Of a stretch of 64,000 nt of DNA, positions 44,233 through 52,762 are shown piece after piece (position 1 is the first letter of the stretch; each line of letters opens with the position of its first letter). Below the pieces are notes generated by a model. The model made no database searches. It worked only from the letters and a program-made list of their open reading frames with translations, and had not been told where the DNA came from. The DNA lies in assembly GCA_035653615.1 (NCBI GenBank), contig DASRBN010000038.1, forward strand, positions 62,001 to 126,000, given 5' to 3'. Origin of the DNA: Ktedonobacteraceae bacterium. GTDB taxonomy: Bacteria; Chloroflexota; Ktedonobacteria; Ktedonobacterales; Ktedonobacteraceae. Made by a program: the position numbers and the translations under genes.

Positions 44233-45713
44233 TCGCGCGCCTCTTCACGTGGATGTTCAAGCCGCGTCCCTTGCGCGAGGGGCAAAAGCATGGTGACGGT
44301 CGTGCCCGAATCGGGGATGCTGGTCAGAGTCAGCGTGCCACCGTGGGCTATGGTGATGCCACGAGCGATAGAGAGGCCGAGGCCGGTGCCACCTGCCTGC
44401 CGCGAGCGCGCTTTGTCCACCCGGTAGAAGCGTTCTCCCAGGTGTGGAAGATGTTCGGCTGAGATGCCGATACCCGTATCGCGTACCTCGAGCAGCGCCT
44501 GTCCCTGCTTTATCGCCGTGCGAACCGTTATTTGACCCCTGGGACGATTGTATTTGATAGCGTTATCTAGTACCGCCAGCACGGCCTGTTCGAGCTGCAT
44601 GGGGTCGCCTATCACCACCGCCGCATCATCGAGTTCTGTGATAATGCTGATCTCCGACTGATCGGCGAGAGCCTGTATGCGCCTTACCCCGGCCCGGGCA
44701 ATGTCGGAGAGATTCACCACCTCGTGCTCGCGGTGAGATGCGCTGTTATCCAGGCGCGCCAGCGTCAGCAGGTTGGTTGCCAGGTTCGACATGTGATTTG
44801 TTTCGGCGACGATGTCCTCTAACAGCAGTGTATCTTCCTCGTCCATCTGCCCGTGGCTGCGTAACAGGACTTCGGCATCGGCGCGCAGCAGCGTCAGCGG
44901 CGTGCGCAATTCGTGCGCGGCATCGGCGATGAAACGCTGCTGGTTCGTCCAGGCCAGGCGGGCCGGGGCCAGCGCGCGATTGGATAAGAACAGGCCGCCC
45001 ACTCCCGCGCCGACCAGCGCGACGCCGCCAAAAGCGAGCATAAGCTTCAGCAGCACGGAGAGCGCCTGCTCCTCTGGCTGGACAACCTCGGCAGCCACGA
45101 TTACGCGCACATTCCCGCTGCCTGAACTCAGCGATGAGACGTCGTTCTCCGGCACAAGCAGCGCGTAGCGATAGATTTGCCCATATGGACTTCCTGTATC
45201 CACGATATCGGCGGTCGAATGACCTGTTTGCAGCGCTTCCTTCGCAAGATTATTGGAGAGGAACGCAGCCGGAAGTCCTGTACCATTCGAGATCAGATTG
45301 CCATGCTGATCGTAGCAGGCGATTATTTCGGGCATAAAAATTCCCCGGCCTGGTCCGCCGAATTGACCTGTATTGTCATCTAATGGACAGGCAACAAGTG
45401 AGGGCGGGCCTGAAAGCAATTCATGCAAGTGATCTTGAGCATGCATCTGGGTATCGCTCTCGATGGGGTTTAAAAGGAACTGCTGCGCGCTGATATAAAC
45501 GGCCACGCTAAACAGAATCAGGGCCGCGGCCAGCACGCCACAATACCAGAGCGTCAGGTTAATTCTAAGCCCGCGAAACAAGATCGCTCCCGGTTCTCTT
45601 GAGAAAGGACTCCCGCTCCGGCGCAAGGGCCACAACGACCGTTGCGACTTTGGCGACCCCTGGGCAAACCTGCTCCTTTGCATGCCATTGCTCCTTCGCG
45701 CCGTTTCAGGCAT
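44226..45713 (-). CDS. Two-component sensor histidine kinase
   Basis: 495 residues. Two membrane helices (about 53-76 and 222-244) enclose a 145-residue outer sensor domain; then DHp with His267 in DAAHELRTPLTLL and an ATPase domain (AVLDNAIKYNRPRG, DTGIGIS, GERFYRVDK, GTGLGLSIA). The N-terminal 45 residues before helix 1 are basic and Ser-rich. It overlaps the response regulator gene by 8 bp and partners it. The stop codon falls inside a repeat arm. The stimulus is unknown. Confidence 0.94.
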   Translation of the reverse strand: MPETARRSNGMQRSRFAQGSPKSQRSLWPLRRSGSPFSREPGAILFRGLRINLTLWYCGVLAAALILFSVAVYISAQQFLLNPIESDTQMHAQDHLHELLSGPPSLVACPLDDNTGQFGGPGRGIFMPEIIACYDQHGNLISNGTGLPAAFLSNNLAKEALQTGHSTADIVDTGSPYGQIYRYALLVPENDVSSLSSGSGNVRVIVAAEVVQPEEQALSVLLKLMLAFGGVALVGAGVGGLFLSNRALAPARLAWTNQQRFIADAAHELRTPLTLLRADAEVLLRSHGQMDEEDTLLLEDIVAETNHMSNLATNLLTLARLDNSASHREHEVVNLSDIARAGVRRIQALADQSEISIITELDDAAVVIGDPMQLEQAVLAVLDNAIKYNRPRGQITVRTAIKQGQALLEVRDTGIGISAEHLPHLGERFYRVDKARSRQAGGTGLGLSIARGITIAHGGTLTLTSIPDSGTTVTMLLPLAQGTRLEHPREEARDQ

Positions 45714-46380
45714 CGATCTTGTAGCCCACGCCCCGCACCGTCTTGATCAATGGGCGTGAGAAGCCCTGGTCGATCTTGTCGCGCAGGTAGTGAATGTAGA
45801 TGTCTACGACGTTGGAAAGCGCCTCGAGATCATAACGCCAGACGGCATCGGTAATTTGCGTGCGCGAAAGTACCTGCCCAGGATGGCGCATCAGGTATTC
45901 CAGCAGGGCGAACTCTTTGGCGGTTAACTCGATGACGCGCCCGCCGCGCCGCGCCTCATGCCTGACCAGGTCGAGCGTCAGGTCTGCCACCGTCAGTTGA
46001 ACTGTCTCGTCAAAACGGCGGTCCCGGCGGCGAAGCAGCGCGTTGACACGAGCCAGCAATTCCTCCATCGCGAACGGCTTGGTCAGATAGTCGTCGGCGC
46101 CCACATTGAGGCCCATCACGCGATCCTCAACCGCCCCTCTCGCTGTAAGCATCAGCACCGGCGTCATAATGTTTTCGGCGCGCATCTGGCGGCAAATCTC
46201 GATGCCATCGATTTCTGGCAGCATCAGATCAAGAATAACCACGTCATAGGTATCGCTTAGCGCGAGGTCAAGTCCGGTCTCACCATCGTGCGCCAGGTCG
46301 ACGGTATGGCGTTCCTCCAACAGTACGCGGCGCAACAAATATGCCAGGCGCTTCTCGTCTTCAACAACAAGTATATGCAT
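45706..46380 (-). CDS. OmpR/PhoB-family response regulator
   Basis: 224 residues. Receiver domain with phospho-accepting Asp51 (VVILDLMLPEIDG), acidic pocket VVEDE, the switch Thr in LMLTARG and Lys in YLTKPF. The C-terminal winged helix (IELTAKEFALLEYLMRHPGQ, VVDIYIHYLRDKID, VRGVGYKID) binds direct repeats. It is the first gene of the leftward pair with the kinase. The 11-bp phased ATGAGA repeats at 46521-46578 upstream are the obvious candidate sites. Confidence 0.96.
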   Translation of the reverse strand: MHILVVEDEKRLAYLLRRVLLEERHTVDLAHDGETGLDLALSDTYDVVILDLMLPEIDGIEICRQMRAENIMTPVLMLTARGAVEDRVMGLNVGADDYLTKPFAMEELLARVNALLRRRDRRFDETVQLTVADLTLDLVRHEARRGGRVIELTAKEFALLEYLMRHPGQVLSRTQITDAVWRYDLEALSNVVDIYIHYLRDKIDQGFSRPLIKTVRGVGYKIDA

Positions 46381-46520
46381 TGCTCCGTCCCTCGTTTCAT
46401 ACCCTCATGCGGGAAATCGCCCTTTCCCTACTATACCGCATAGCAATTTCTGCTGCTATAAGGGGCCAGCATCTAGACCCATCTTTACGTGCTAGCTTAG
46501 CATCGCTTTATTGATTTTTT

Positions 46521-46578
46521 ATGAGAAGTGTATGAGAGAATTCTCATGAAGCGCAAGTAGCTGCATGAGAAATCCCTC
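46521..46578. promoter_or_regulatory. 11-bp phased ATGAGA repeats, probable response-regulator sites
   Basis: ATGAGA occurs at 46521, 46532 and 46565, spaced 11 and 33 bp (three times 11). Inverted TCTCAT and CTCAT copies follow at about 46542-46547 and 46575-46579. OmpR/PhoB-type regulators bind direct repeats at 11-bp spacing. The cluster lies between the divergent two-component genes (start 46380) and the glycosyltransferase genes (start 46690), so it could control both. Confidence 0.6.
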
Positions 46579-46689
46579 ATGTTCTTCCAATGTACGTCTC
46601 ATCGACCCCTGCTACCCTGAACGGCATGATGGTTCAGGGGATCTTGCTTTCTTTGAGCTTCAGTTTACGCTTTTTGAGAGGAAATAACT

Positions 46690-48096
46690 ATGTTAGAAAC
46701 ATTGCAACTCCGCAAGGGAGAGCCACAGGAAAACGTCGTTACCGTTCAGCCTCAATATCATCGAGAACCGGCACAAAGCCGCCGCGTTCCTCTTATAAAT
46801 GGCCGCTTCGCTTTGTTCGGGCAGGTTCTGCGATTTGCCCTGGTTGGCGGGCTGAATACAGTGGTAGATTTATTGATCTTGAATGGCCTGTTGTGGCTGT
46901 TTCCTACGAGCAGCACCGTCATGCTGCTGGCTTACAGCGCTTTCGCTTTTAGTATAGGAGCCATCAACAGCTTTCTCTTCAACAAATATTGGACCTTCGA
47001 GCAAAGACAGAAGACGACCCGCAAGGAACTGTTGCGCTTCGTCGCGACAACCTTGTGCGGCATCGTATGGAGCAGTATCATCCTCTGGCTTGCCAGCAAT
47101 CTGCTGCATCCCGTGCTGGTCAATGCCATCGTGTGGGCGAATGCCTCGAAGGTATTTGCTATCGGCGGCACCGCGCTGATCTCCTACCTGGGGATGCGAC
47201 TGTGGGTCTTCGTGAGTAAGGGACACGCGGAGCAAACAACATCCCGGCGACTCGCTACAATCCCACTTGAAGATCGAATACTGCCGGTTATGCAAGAAAG
47301 AGCTGCTTCCGGCGAATACCAGCAGCATCTTGTAGGTAGACGGCACGATAAGCCTCTCGTTGGTCATAGCCTCTCCGTCATTCTGCCCGCATATAACGAA
47401 GAGCAGGTCATCGCCAGCACCATTTTCGATGTTCTCGCCGTCTTGACCGGCTGGCATATGGACTTTGAGGTGCTGGTTGTCAACGATGGGAGTACGGACC
47501 GCACGGGAGCGATTGTCGCCGCGATTGCCGGTACATATCCGCAGGTTCGTCTCATCACCCATCCCATCAACCAGGGCTATGGAGCAGCCCTCGCGAGCGG
47601 CTTCGCGGCAGCGTCGAAGGATTTGACCTTTTTCATGGACTCCGACGGGCAATTTGACATACGCGACCTGCAACAATTTTTCCCCTACATCGATGAATAC
47701 GAGGCTGTGATTGGCTATCGCATCGACCGCCAGGACTCGTGGATGCGCAAGCTCAATGCCTGGGGATGGAAACTCCTGATTCATACAGTCCTGGGCGTGC
47801 GCGTTCGCGACGTAGATTGCGCTTTCAAACTCCTGCACACCGCATTCCTGCGCCAGCATCCATTGGAGACACGCGGCGCCATGATCAACGCCGAGTTACT
47901 ATACAAGTTGACGCGCGCGGGAGCCAGCTATCGCGAGATCGGCGTTCATCATCGCCCGCGCCTGGCCGGGCGCGCCACAGGAGCAAACCCAGTCGTCATC
48001 CTGCGCGCGCTGCGCGACCTCTTCACGTATGCCTGGAAATGGGGCGTAGGAGCCAGATTGGAATTCTCTCATGACTCTCCAATAGAAAATCAATAA
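46690..48096 (+). CDS. GtrA-like domain fused to a GT2 glycosyltransferase
   Basis: 468 residues. Residues 37-177 are a GtrA-type four-helix membrane domain (RFALVGGLNTVVDLLILNGL, NSFLFNKYWTF), thought to flip or present polyprenyl-linked sugars. Residues 228-440 are a GT2 catalytic domain: SVILPAYNEEQVIAS, VNDGSTDRTG and the DSDGQFD metal site. GtrA and GT2 are usually separate genes in phage-type glucosylation; here they are one polypeptide. GAGAGGAAA precedes the ATG. The GT39 enzyme 81 bp downstream likely uses the polyprenyl sugar made here. Confidence 0.93.
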   Translation: MLETLQLRKGEPQENVVTVQPQYHREPAQSRRVPLINGRFALFGQVLRFALVGGLNTVVDLLILNGLLWLFPTSSTVMLLAYSAFAFSIGAINSFLFNKYWTFEQRQKTTRKELLRFVATTLCGIVWSSIILWLASNLLHPVLVNAIVWANASKVFAIGGTALISYLGMRLWVFVSKGHAEQTTSRRLATIPLEDRILPVMQERAASGEYQQHLVGRRHDKPLVGHSLSVILPAYNEEQVIASTIFDVLAVLTGWHMDFEVLVVNDGSTDRTGAIVAAIAGTYPQVRLITHPINQGYGAALASGFAAASKDLTFFMDSDGQFDIRDLQQFFPYIDEYEAVIGYRIDRQDSWMRKLNAWGWKLLIHTVLGVRVRDVDCAFKLLHTAFLRQHPLETRGAMINAELLYKLTRAGASYREIGVHHRPRLAGRATGANPVVILRALRDLFTYAWKWGVGARLEFSHDSPIENQ

Positions 48097-48177
48097 GCAG
48101 GCTCTATGCTTGAGCTCATAAAACGATATACCTGGCGCAATTGCCAGAACATTTACTAACACGAGGAGAAGAACTAC

Positions 48178-50268
48178 ATGGCAATAGTAGATACGACGGC
48201 TCAAGTACAAGCGGGTGAGCATACGGCTGGGAAGAAGGCCGCTACTCCCTCATCTCTCTGGCAGCGGCTGGCGCTGGTGGGGGTAATGCTCATCTCGATC
48301 TTCATGAATTTTTACCAGTTGGGGCAGAATGGCTTCGGCAACCTGTATTATGCCGCCGGGGTGCGCAGTATGCTCGATAACCTGCACAATTTCTTCTTTG
48401 TCTCATACGACCCCGGCGGCTTTGTCACCATTGACAAACCTCCACTGGGCTTCTGGCTGCAAGTGCTGAGTGCCAAAATCTTCGGTTTTACGCCTTTCAG
48501 CGTATTTCTGCCCCAGGCGCTGGCAGGCGTGCTCTCGGTAGCCCTGCTGTATCACCTGGTGCGGCGTCACTTTGGCGTGGTGGCCGGTCTGCTGGCTGCG
48601 CTGGCACTGGCGCTCAGTCCGATCAGCATCGTGACCAATCGCAATAATACGATTGATAGCACGCTGGCGCTGGTTCTGCTGTTAGGGGCCTGGGCAGTGC
48701 TACGGGCCGCCGAAACCGGGAAGCTGCGCTGGCTGCTGCTGTGCGCCGTAGCGGTAGGAGTAGGCTTCAATATCAAGATGCTGGAAGCTTACCTGGTCGT
48801 GCCCGCCTATGGCCTGCTCTACCTGCTCGCCGCGCCCAGGAGCATATGGAAGCGCGTGCTGCACCTGGCACTGGCCGGACTGCTGCTGCTCTCCATTTCG
48901 CTCTCATGGGCGCTGGCCGTTGATCTCACCCCGGCCTCGCAACGTCCCTATGTCGGCTCCAGCCAGAATAACTCAGAAATTAGCCTCGCGCTTGGCTACA
49001 ATGGTATCAGCCGCCTGCTGGGACAATTCGGCATCGGCGGACGCACAAATGCGAACGCGGGCGCTTCCAATCAATCCAGCAACGCGAATGGAAATGGCGG
49101 ACCGCAGGGCGCCGGAGGCAGCAACGGCGTTTTTGATACCGGTACGCCTGGCCCGCTGCGTCTCTTTACTGAACCATTAGGAGGACAGATCGCCTGGCTG
49201 TTACCCCTGGCGATACTCGGCGCGCTCGCGGTTGCCTGGCAGCGACGACCACGCCCGCAAAGCGACCGCAAACAGCAATCACTGATATTGTGGGGTATGT
49301 GGCTGCTGACCATGGGCGTTTTCTTCAGCGTCGCGGGCTTCTTCCACCAGTACTACCTGACCGAGATGGCGCCAGCCATTGCCGCGCTCTCTGGCATAGG
49401 CATCGTCACTATGTGGAAGGATTACCGCCGCTCTGGATGGAGAGGCTGGCTGCTGCCCCTGGCATTGATCGCCACGGCTGTCGTCCAGATCAACATCCTG
49501 AATAGCTATCCCACCTGGGGCCAGGCGCTCATACCTATCATCGCCATCCTTTGCGTAGGGGGAGCCATCGTACTGTTCGTTCTCCGCCTGCTCCCGCGCT
49601 TCGACCTCGCTATCAACAAGGCGCGTTATATGCTGCCCATACTGGCTCTTGCTATCCTGGGGCTGGTGATTACGCCTACCGTGTGGGCTGCCATACCGGT
49701 GCTGGAAGACGTTTCCGTTCAGTTGCCGGTGGCAGGCCCAACCCAGCAAGGGGGCTTTGGCGGCAATGGCACCGCGAACATAGGAGGCGTAAATGCCGCG
49801 CTCATTAAATACCTGGAAGCACACCAGGGGAGCGCGAAGTACCTGGTAGCGGTACCCAGCTCAAACACGGCCGATAGCATCATCCTGGCAACCAACAGGC
49901 CGGTCATGGCCCTGGGAGGCTTCAGCGGCAGCGACCCCATCCTGACGACCTCGCAGCTAGCCGCGCTTGTAAAGAGTGGAACGGTGCGCTACTTCCTGCT
50001 TGGCTCCTTCGGGGGAGGCTCTGGTTCATCCCAGCAAACACTCGACCAGTTGCCCGGCCAGAACGGAGATTTTCCAGGACCCGGAGCAGATGTGCCAGGA
50101 GGATTCGGCGGGTCGGGCGGTTCTGGTCCCGGCCAGCAAAGTTCTCTCACTTCCTGGGTGACACAGAACTGCACGGCAGTACCGTCAAGCGCCTGGCAAT
50201 CCTCTTCGACCAGCAGTGGGTCTGGCTCAGGTGGAGGAACGCTGTACTATTGCTCGACTACGAAATGA
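48178..50268 (+). CDS. GT39-family membrane glycosyltransferase (ArnT/PMT-like)
   Basis: 696 residues with about 11-12 helices. The N-terminal catalytic loop follows the first helix (MNFYQLGQNGFGNLYYAAGV), then YDPGGFVTIDKPPLGFWLQV, whose acidic residues and DKPP are typical of this family, which transfers sugar from a polyprenyl phosphate to lipid or protein outside the membrane. Two Gly/Asn/Ser-rich loops (near 285-320 and 610-660) are inserted in external parts. The C-terminal outer domain carries a strongly Gly-rich tail. It is downstream of the GtrA-GT2 gene and probably co-regulated. Confidence 0.92.
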   Translation: MAIVDTTAQVQAGEHTAGKKAATPSSLWQRLALVGVMLISIFMNFYQLGQNGFGNLYYAAGVRSMLDNLHNFFFVSYDPGGFVTIDKPPLGFWLQVLSAKIFGFTPFSVFLPQALAGVLSVALLYHLVRRHFGVVAGLLAALALALSPISIVTNRNNTIDSTLALVLLLGAWAVLRAAETGKLRWLLLCAVAVGVGFNIKMLEAYLVVPAYGLLYLLAAPRSIWKRVLHLALAGLLLLSISLSWALAVDLTPASQRPYVGSSQNNSEISLALGYNGISRLLGQFGIGGRTNANAGASNQSSNANGNGGPQGAGGSNGVFDTGTPGPLRLFTEPLGGQIAWLLPLAILGALAVAWQRRPRPQSDRKQQSLILWGMWLLTMGVFFSVAGFFHQYYLTEMAPAIAALSGIGIVTMWKDYRRSGWRGWLLPLALIATAVVQINILNSYPTWGQALIPIIAILCVGGAIVLFVLRLLPRFDLAINKARYMLPILALAILGLVITPTVWAAIPVLEDVSVQLPVAGPTQQGGFGGNGTANIGGVNAALIKYLEAHQGSAKYLVAVPSSNTADSIILATNRPVMALGGFSGSDPILTTSQLAALVKSGTVRYFLLGSFGGGSGSSQQTLDQLPGQNGDFPGPGADVPGGFGGSGGSGPGQQSSLTSWVTQNCTAVPSSAWQSSSTSSGSGSGGGTLYYCSTTK

Positions 50269-50427
50269 ACGCTTTAGCTGGACGGCTTTGCATGCCGTCC
50301 AGCTTCCTTCCAATATTGGAAACCTCACATTTTTCTCCAATGAAGATTAAATCAACACAGGCTATGCTCATACTGTGAGGAAAAGAGACCTCACCTATGC
50401 ATTTGAAAGTCAGAAGGAGAGCAGACA

Positions 50428-51057
50428 ATGGAAACAAATCCATACGAATATGAACAATCTATTCCCTGGATACCGCAGCAGAATCAAATGTTCGCAAAGA
50501 AAGATACTACAGCCATGAAGGAGCAGACTGCCTGGCCGCTTTCACCTGCGCAATACCGGGGGCAACAGCAAAGAGTTAGCGCTCAACGGCTCCAAAATGT
50601 TGTGGCGCCTCTTGCGGATGCCAGGAGGGAAGGGCAGTCCACTCTTGCAAGCGCCAGGAGGGAAGGCCAGGCGCCCGTAAAAGGCACCAGGAGTACAAGG
50701 CAGGCACCCAAAGAGCAGCGCATGACAAAGGCGCGCGCATTGGAGCTGGTTCGCAGGTTCAAGCAATGGCTTGTCGTGGCATCTATCGTCAGCTTCGGTT
50801 CGATCAGCGGGCTTGTAGCCTACCACCAGGTCGCTACTACCGCCGCAACTAGCAATACATCATCGACGACTTCTCAATCGACATCATCGTCAAGTTCGTC
50901 TTCTACCAACTCAAGCAGTTCGAATAACAATACGAGTAGCTCGAGTAATTCAAATAGCTCTACAAGCAGCTCAGGCGGCTACTTTAATCAACATAGCAGC
51001 AATAATTTTGGTTCAAGTAGTTCATCGTCATCCGTAAGCGGAAGCAGTGTTTCTTGA
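50428..51057 (+). CDS. Membrane-anchored protein with Ser/Asn-rich tail
   Basis: 209 residues, no known family. A 110-residue polar, basic, Gln/Arg-rich part is followed by one membrane helix (WLVVASIVSFGSISGLVAY, about 110-130) and a 75-residue tail made mostly of Ser, Thr and Asn. The part before the helix contains an internal repeat (ADARREGQSTLA then SARREGQAP). AAGGAG precedes the ATG. The Ser tail would lie outside and could be a glycosylation target for the adjacent GT39 enzyme, which is inference only. It precedes the ferric-reductase-like gene by 93 bp. Confidence 0.75.
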   Translation: METNPYEYEQSIPWIPQQNQMFAKKDTTAMKEQTAWPLSPAQYRGQQQRVSAQRLQNVVAPLADARREGQSTLASARREGQAPVKGTRSTRQAPKEQRMTKARALELVRRFKQWLVVASIVSFGSISGLVAYHQVATTAATSNTSSTTSQSTSSSSSSSTNSSSSNNNTSSSSNSNSSTSSSGGYFNQHSSNNFGSSSSSSSVSGSSVS

Positions 51058-51097
51058 GGAAATTTTGATGCTTGCAGGCCGCAGACACGATACACTA

Positions 51098-51106
51098 TGA
51101 TATACT
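51098..51106 (+). promoter_or_regulatory. Extended -10 before the ferric-reductase-like gene
   Basis: TGATATACT, an extended -10 with TATACT, 45 bp before the start at 51151; TTGCAG at 51072 is too far away to be a proper -35. GGAGG lies before the ATG. Confidence 0.5.
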
Positions 51107-51150
51107 AGAGACGGTGGAAGTGCGGCCTGCGCAATTATGGAGGTGCAATC

Positions 51151-51771
51151 ATGGCAATATGGGAAGCAATTACCTGGAATGTGGCGCGGGCAGGCGGCTT
51201 TACCGCATATATATTACTGACGTTAGCAGTCGCAGTAGGATTGGCGCTCTCGACGCAGTTGCAGTCACCCAGCCGCTGGCCGCGACTGATCAACAGCGAA
51301 TTACATAACTTTTTGACGTTGCTCGGCACGATCTTTATCGTCGTGCATGTGCTGGCGGTCTGGATAGACCCGTTCACGCGTTTTGGCTGGTACGAAGTAT
51401 TCATTCCTTTTGCCAGTAATTATCGTACATTCTGGATGGCGCTCGGCATCGTCGCGTTGTACCTTGGCATCGCTATCAGCATCAGCACCTGGCTGCGCCC
51501 GCATATCGGTTATAGCTGGTGGCGGCGGCTGCACGTTTTGACGCTGGGCATTTATGTCCTGGCGACCATTCACGGTCTGGGCACGGGCAGCGACACGCAG
51601 ACACCCTGGGCGCTCGGTATCTATATCGCCAGCGTCGTACTGGTAGGGGTACTGTTCTGCCGGCGGCTGTTGGACCCGGCGGGCAATCTCAGACGGGGGC
51701 GAGCAGCCATGAGCGTTCGCGCCGCTGCCAATAAGGAAAGGTTACCTCTCCAATCCGAAATGGTCAAGTAA
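51151..51771 (+). CDS. Ferric-reductase-like transmembrane heme protein
   Basis: 206 residues with about six helices, of the ferric reductase-like transmembrane family, which holds two b hemes. His pairs are visible in two helices: ELHNFLTLLGTIFIVVHVLA and RRLHVLTLGIYVLATIHGLG, giving the usual 12-14-residue spacing of bis-His heme sites. No flavin- or NADPH-binding domain is fused, so electrons must come from a partner protein or quinone. It is followed after 64 bp by a SHOCT protein. GGAGG precedes the ATG. Confidence 0.85.
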   Translation: MAIWEAITWNVARAGGFTAYILLTLAVAVGLALSTQLQSPSRWPRLINSELHNFLTLLGTIFIVVHVLAVWIDPFTRFGWYEVFIPFASNYRTFWMALGIVALYLGIAISISTWLRPHIGYSWWRRLHVLTLGIYVLATIHGLGTGSDTQTPWALGIYIASVVLVGVLFCRRLLDPAGNLRRGRAAMSVRAAANKERLPLQSEMVK

Positions 51772-51835
51772 AATCGTGCCAATTGGAGAGGTTCAGAAAT
51801 CGCCTGTATGAAATGAAGGAAGGAGGATATGGGGA

Positions 51836-52303
51836 ATGGGGCCACATGAACACCCGTGGATGCACTGGCATCCACATCCCTGGGATGGCGGCTACGGCTG
51901 GGGACCCACACCCGGCCCAGGCCCGGAACCCTCAATGTTTTTATCGGCATTGGGCACTGTATTCTGGATAGCCATGCTTATCATCATGGCCTGGGTCTTG
52001 CTGCGATTGATCCTGCCTTATATGAGGCCTCTTCTGGCAGACCTGCTGGATTCGCCACCAGGCGGCCTCTCTTCCTTAGATAAACTACGCGAGCGCTACG
52101 CGGCCGGCGAGATCGACGCTGAGACGTTCGCGCAGATGCGCGAGCGATTGGTAGCCTCTTACGAGCCAAAGGATATTCGTCCTGCCGAAAATGCCCACTC
52201 GCCTGTCTCCTGGAACGGCCATAAAGAGATTCTTTCCTCCCCGGTTTCATACGAACAGGTCGGGATGATGGAGCAGAGACAGCATCTATCTGATAGTGAG
52301 TAG
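51836..52303 (+). CDS. SHOCT-domain membrane protein with His/Pro-rich N-terminus
   Basis: 155 residues. The first 35 residues are rich in His, Trp, Pro and Gly (HEHPWMHWHPHPW), a possible metal-binding patch; then one membrane helix (LGTVFWIAMLIIMAWVLLRLI) and a SHOCT motif (SSLDKLRERYAAGEIDAETF) typical of short C-terminal oligomerisation modules. AAGGAGG lies 9 bp before the start. Together with the heme protein it looks like a small membrane redox or metal unit. Function unproven. Confidence 0.8.
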   Translation: MGPHEHPWMHWHPHPWDGGYGWGPTPGPGPEPSMFLSALGTVFWIAMLIIMAWVLLRLILPYMRPLLADLLDSPPGGLSSLDKLRERYAAGEIDAETFAQMRERLVASYEPKDIRPAENAHSPVSWNGHKEILSSPVSYEQVGMMEQRQHLSDSE

Positions 52304-52317
52304 CGAAGTTCCCACAC

Positions 52318-52487
52318 CCCGGCCCTCGCTGCGATCTGCTCCTTAAAGAACGTCAAAACGCGCTGCCAGGCATCTGCGGCGGCTGGATCGTACCTGCGCC
52401 CCTGATCATTGAAGAAGGAATGTTTGGCACCTCGATAGAATTTTATGTCGTGCGGGATGTTGCAGGTTTGCAGCGCCGCTTCTAGTT
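52318..52487 (-). pseudogene. Remnant of a dienelactone hydrolase gene (3' end)
   Basis: The minus strand reads HDIKFYRGAKHSFFNDQ then RYDPAAADAWQRVLTFFKEQ, the C-terminal block of the dienelactone hydrolase family, including the catalytic His in KHSFFND. A stop codon lies directly upstream at about 52491 and no earlier part of the gene can be found. The Ser and Asp of the catalytic triad are missing, so it is a dead fragment. The 459 bp from 52304 to 52762 hold nothing else. Confidence 0.7.
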
Positions 52488-52762
52488 AGTTTGTTTCTAA
52501 TACCCTGAAGTATAGCAGCTTACGCCTCACCTATATGAAGGCATCAGCGCCTGTATGAGAATAAGCCCTATTGCTCACGTGACTTTTGCCCCTGTTTGCC
52601 GTTCTATTGGTTAATAATGGCACAGGCAGTGACGTGTTGACGGCGCTACGATTGACCCCCTGTCTGCTACGTGCTATTATAACGCAACGTGGTCGATTCC
52701 AGATGCGAACTATCGCGATTCTTTCGTCTCATGCTATCCGCCAGGAAGGTGAAGACGAGTAG

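Noticed and set aside
52159-52356. Minus-strand frame under the SHOCT gene
   Set aside because: Only its first part matches dienelactone hydrolase; the rest is antisense to the SHOCT gene, so it was treated as a remnant.
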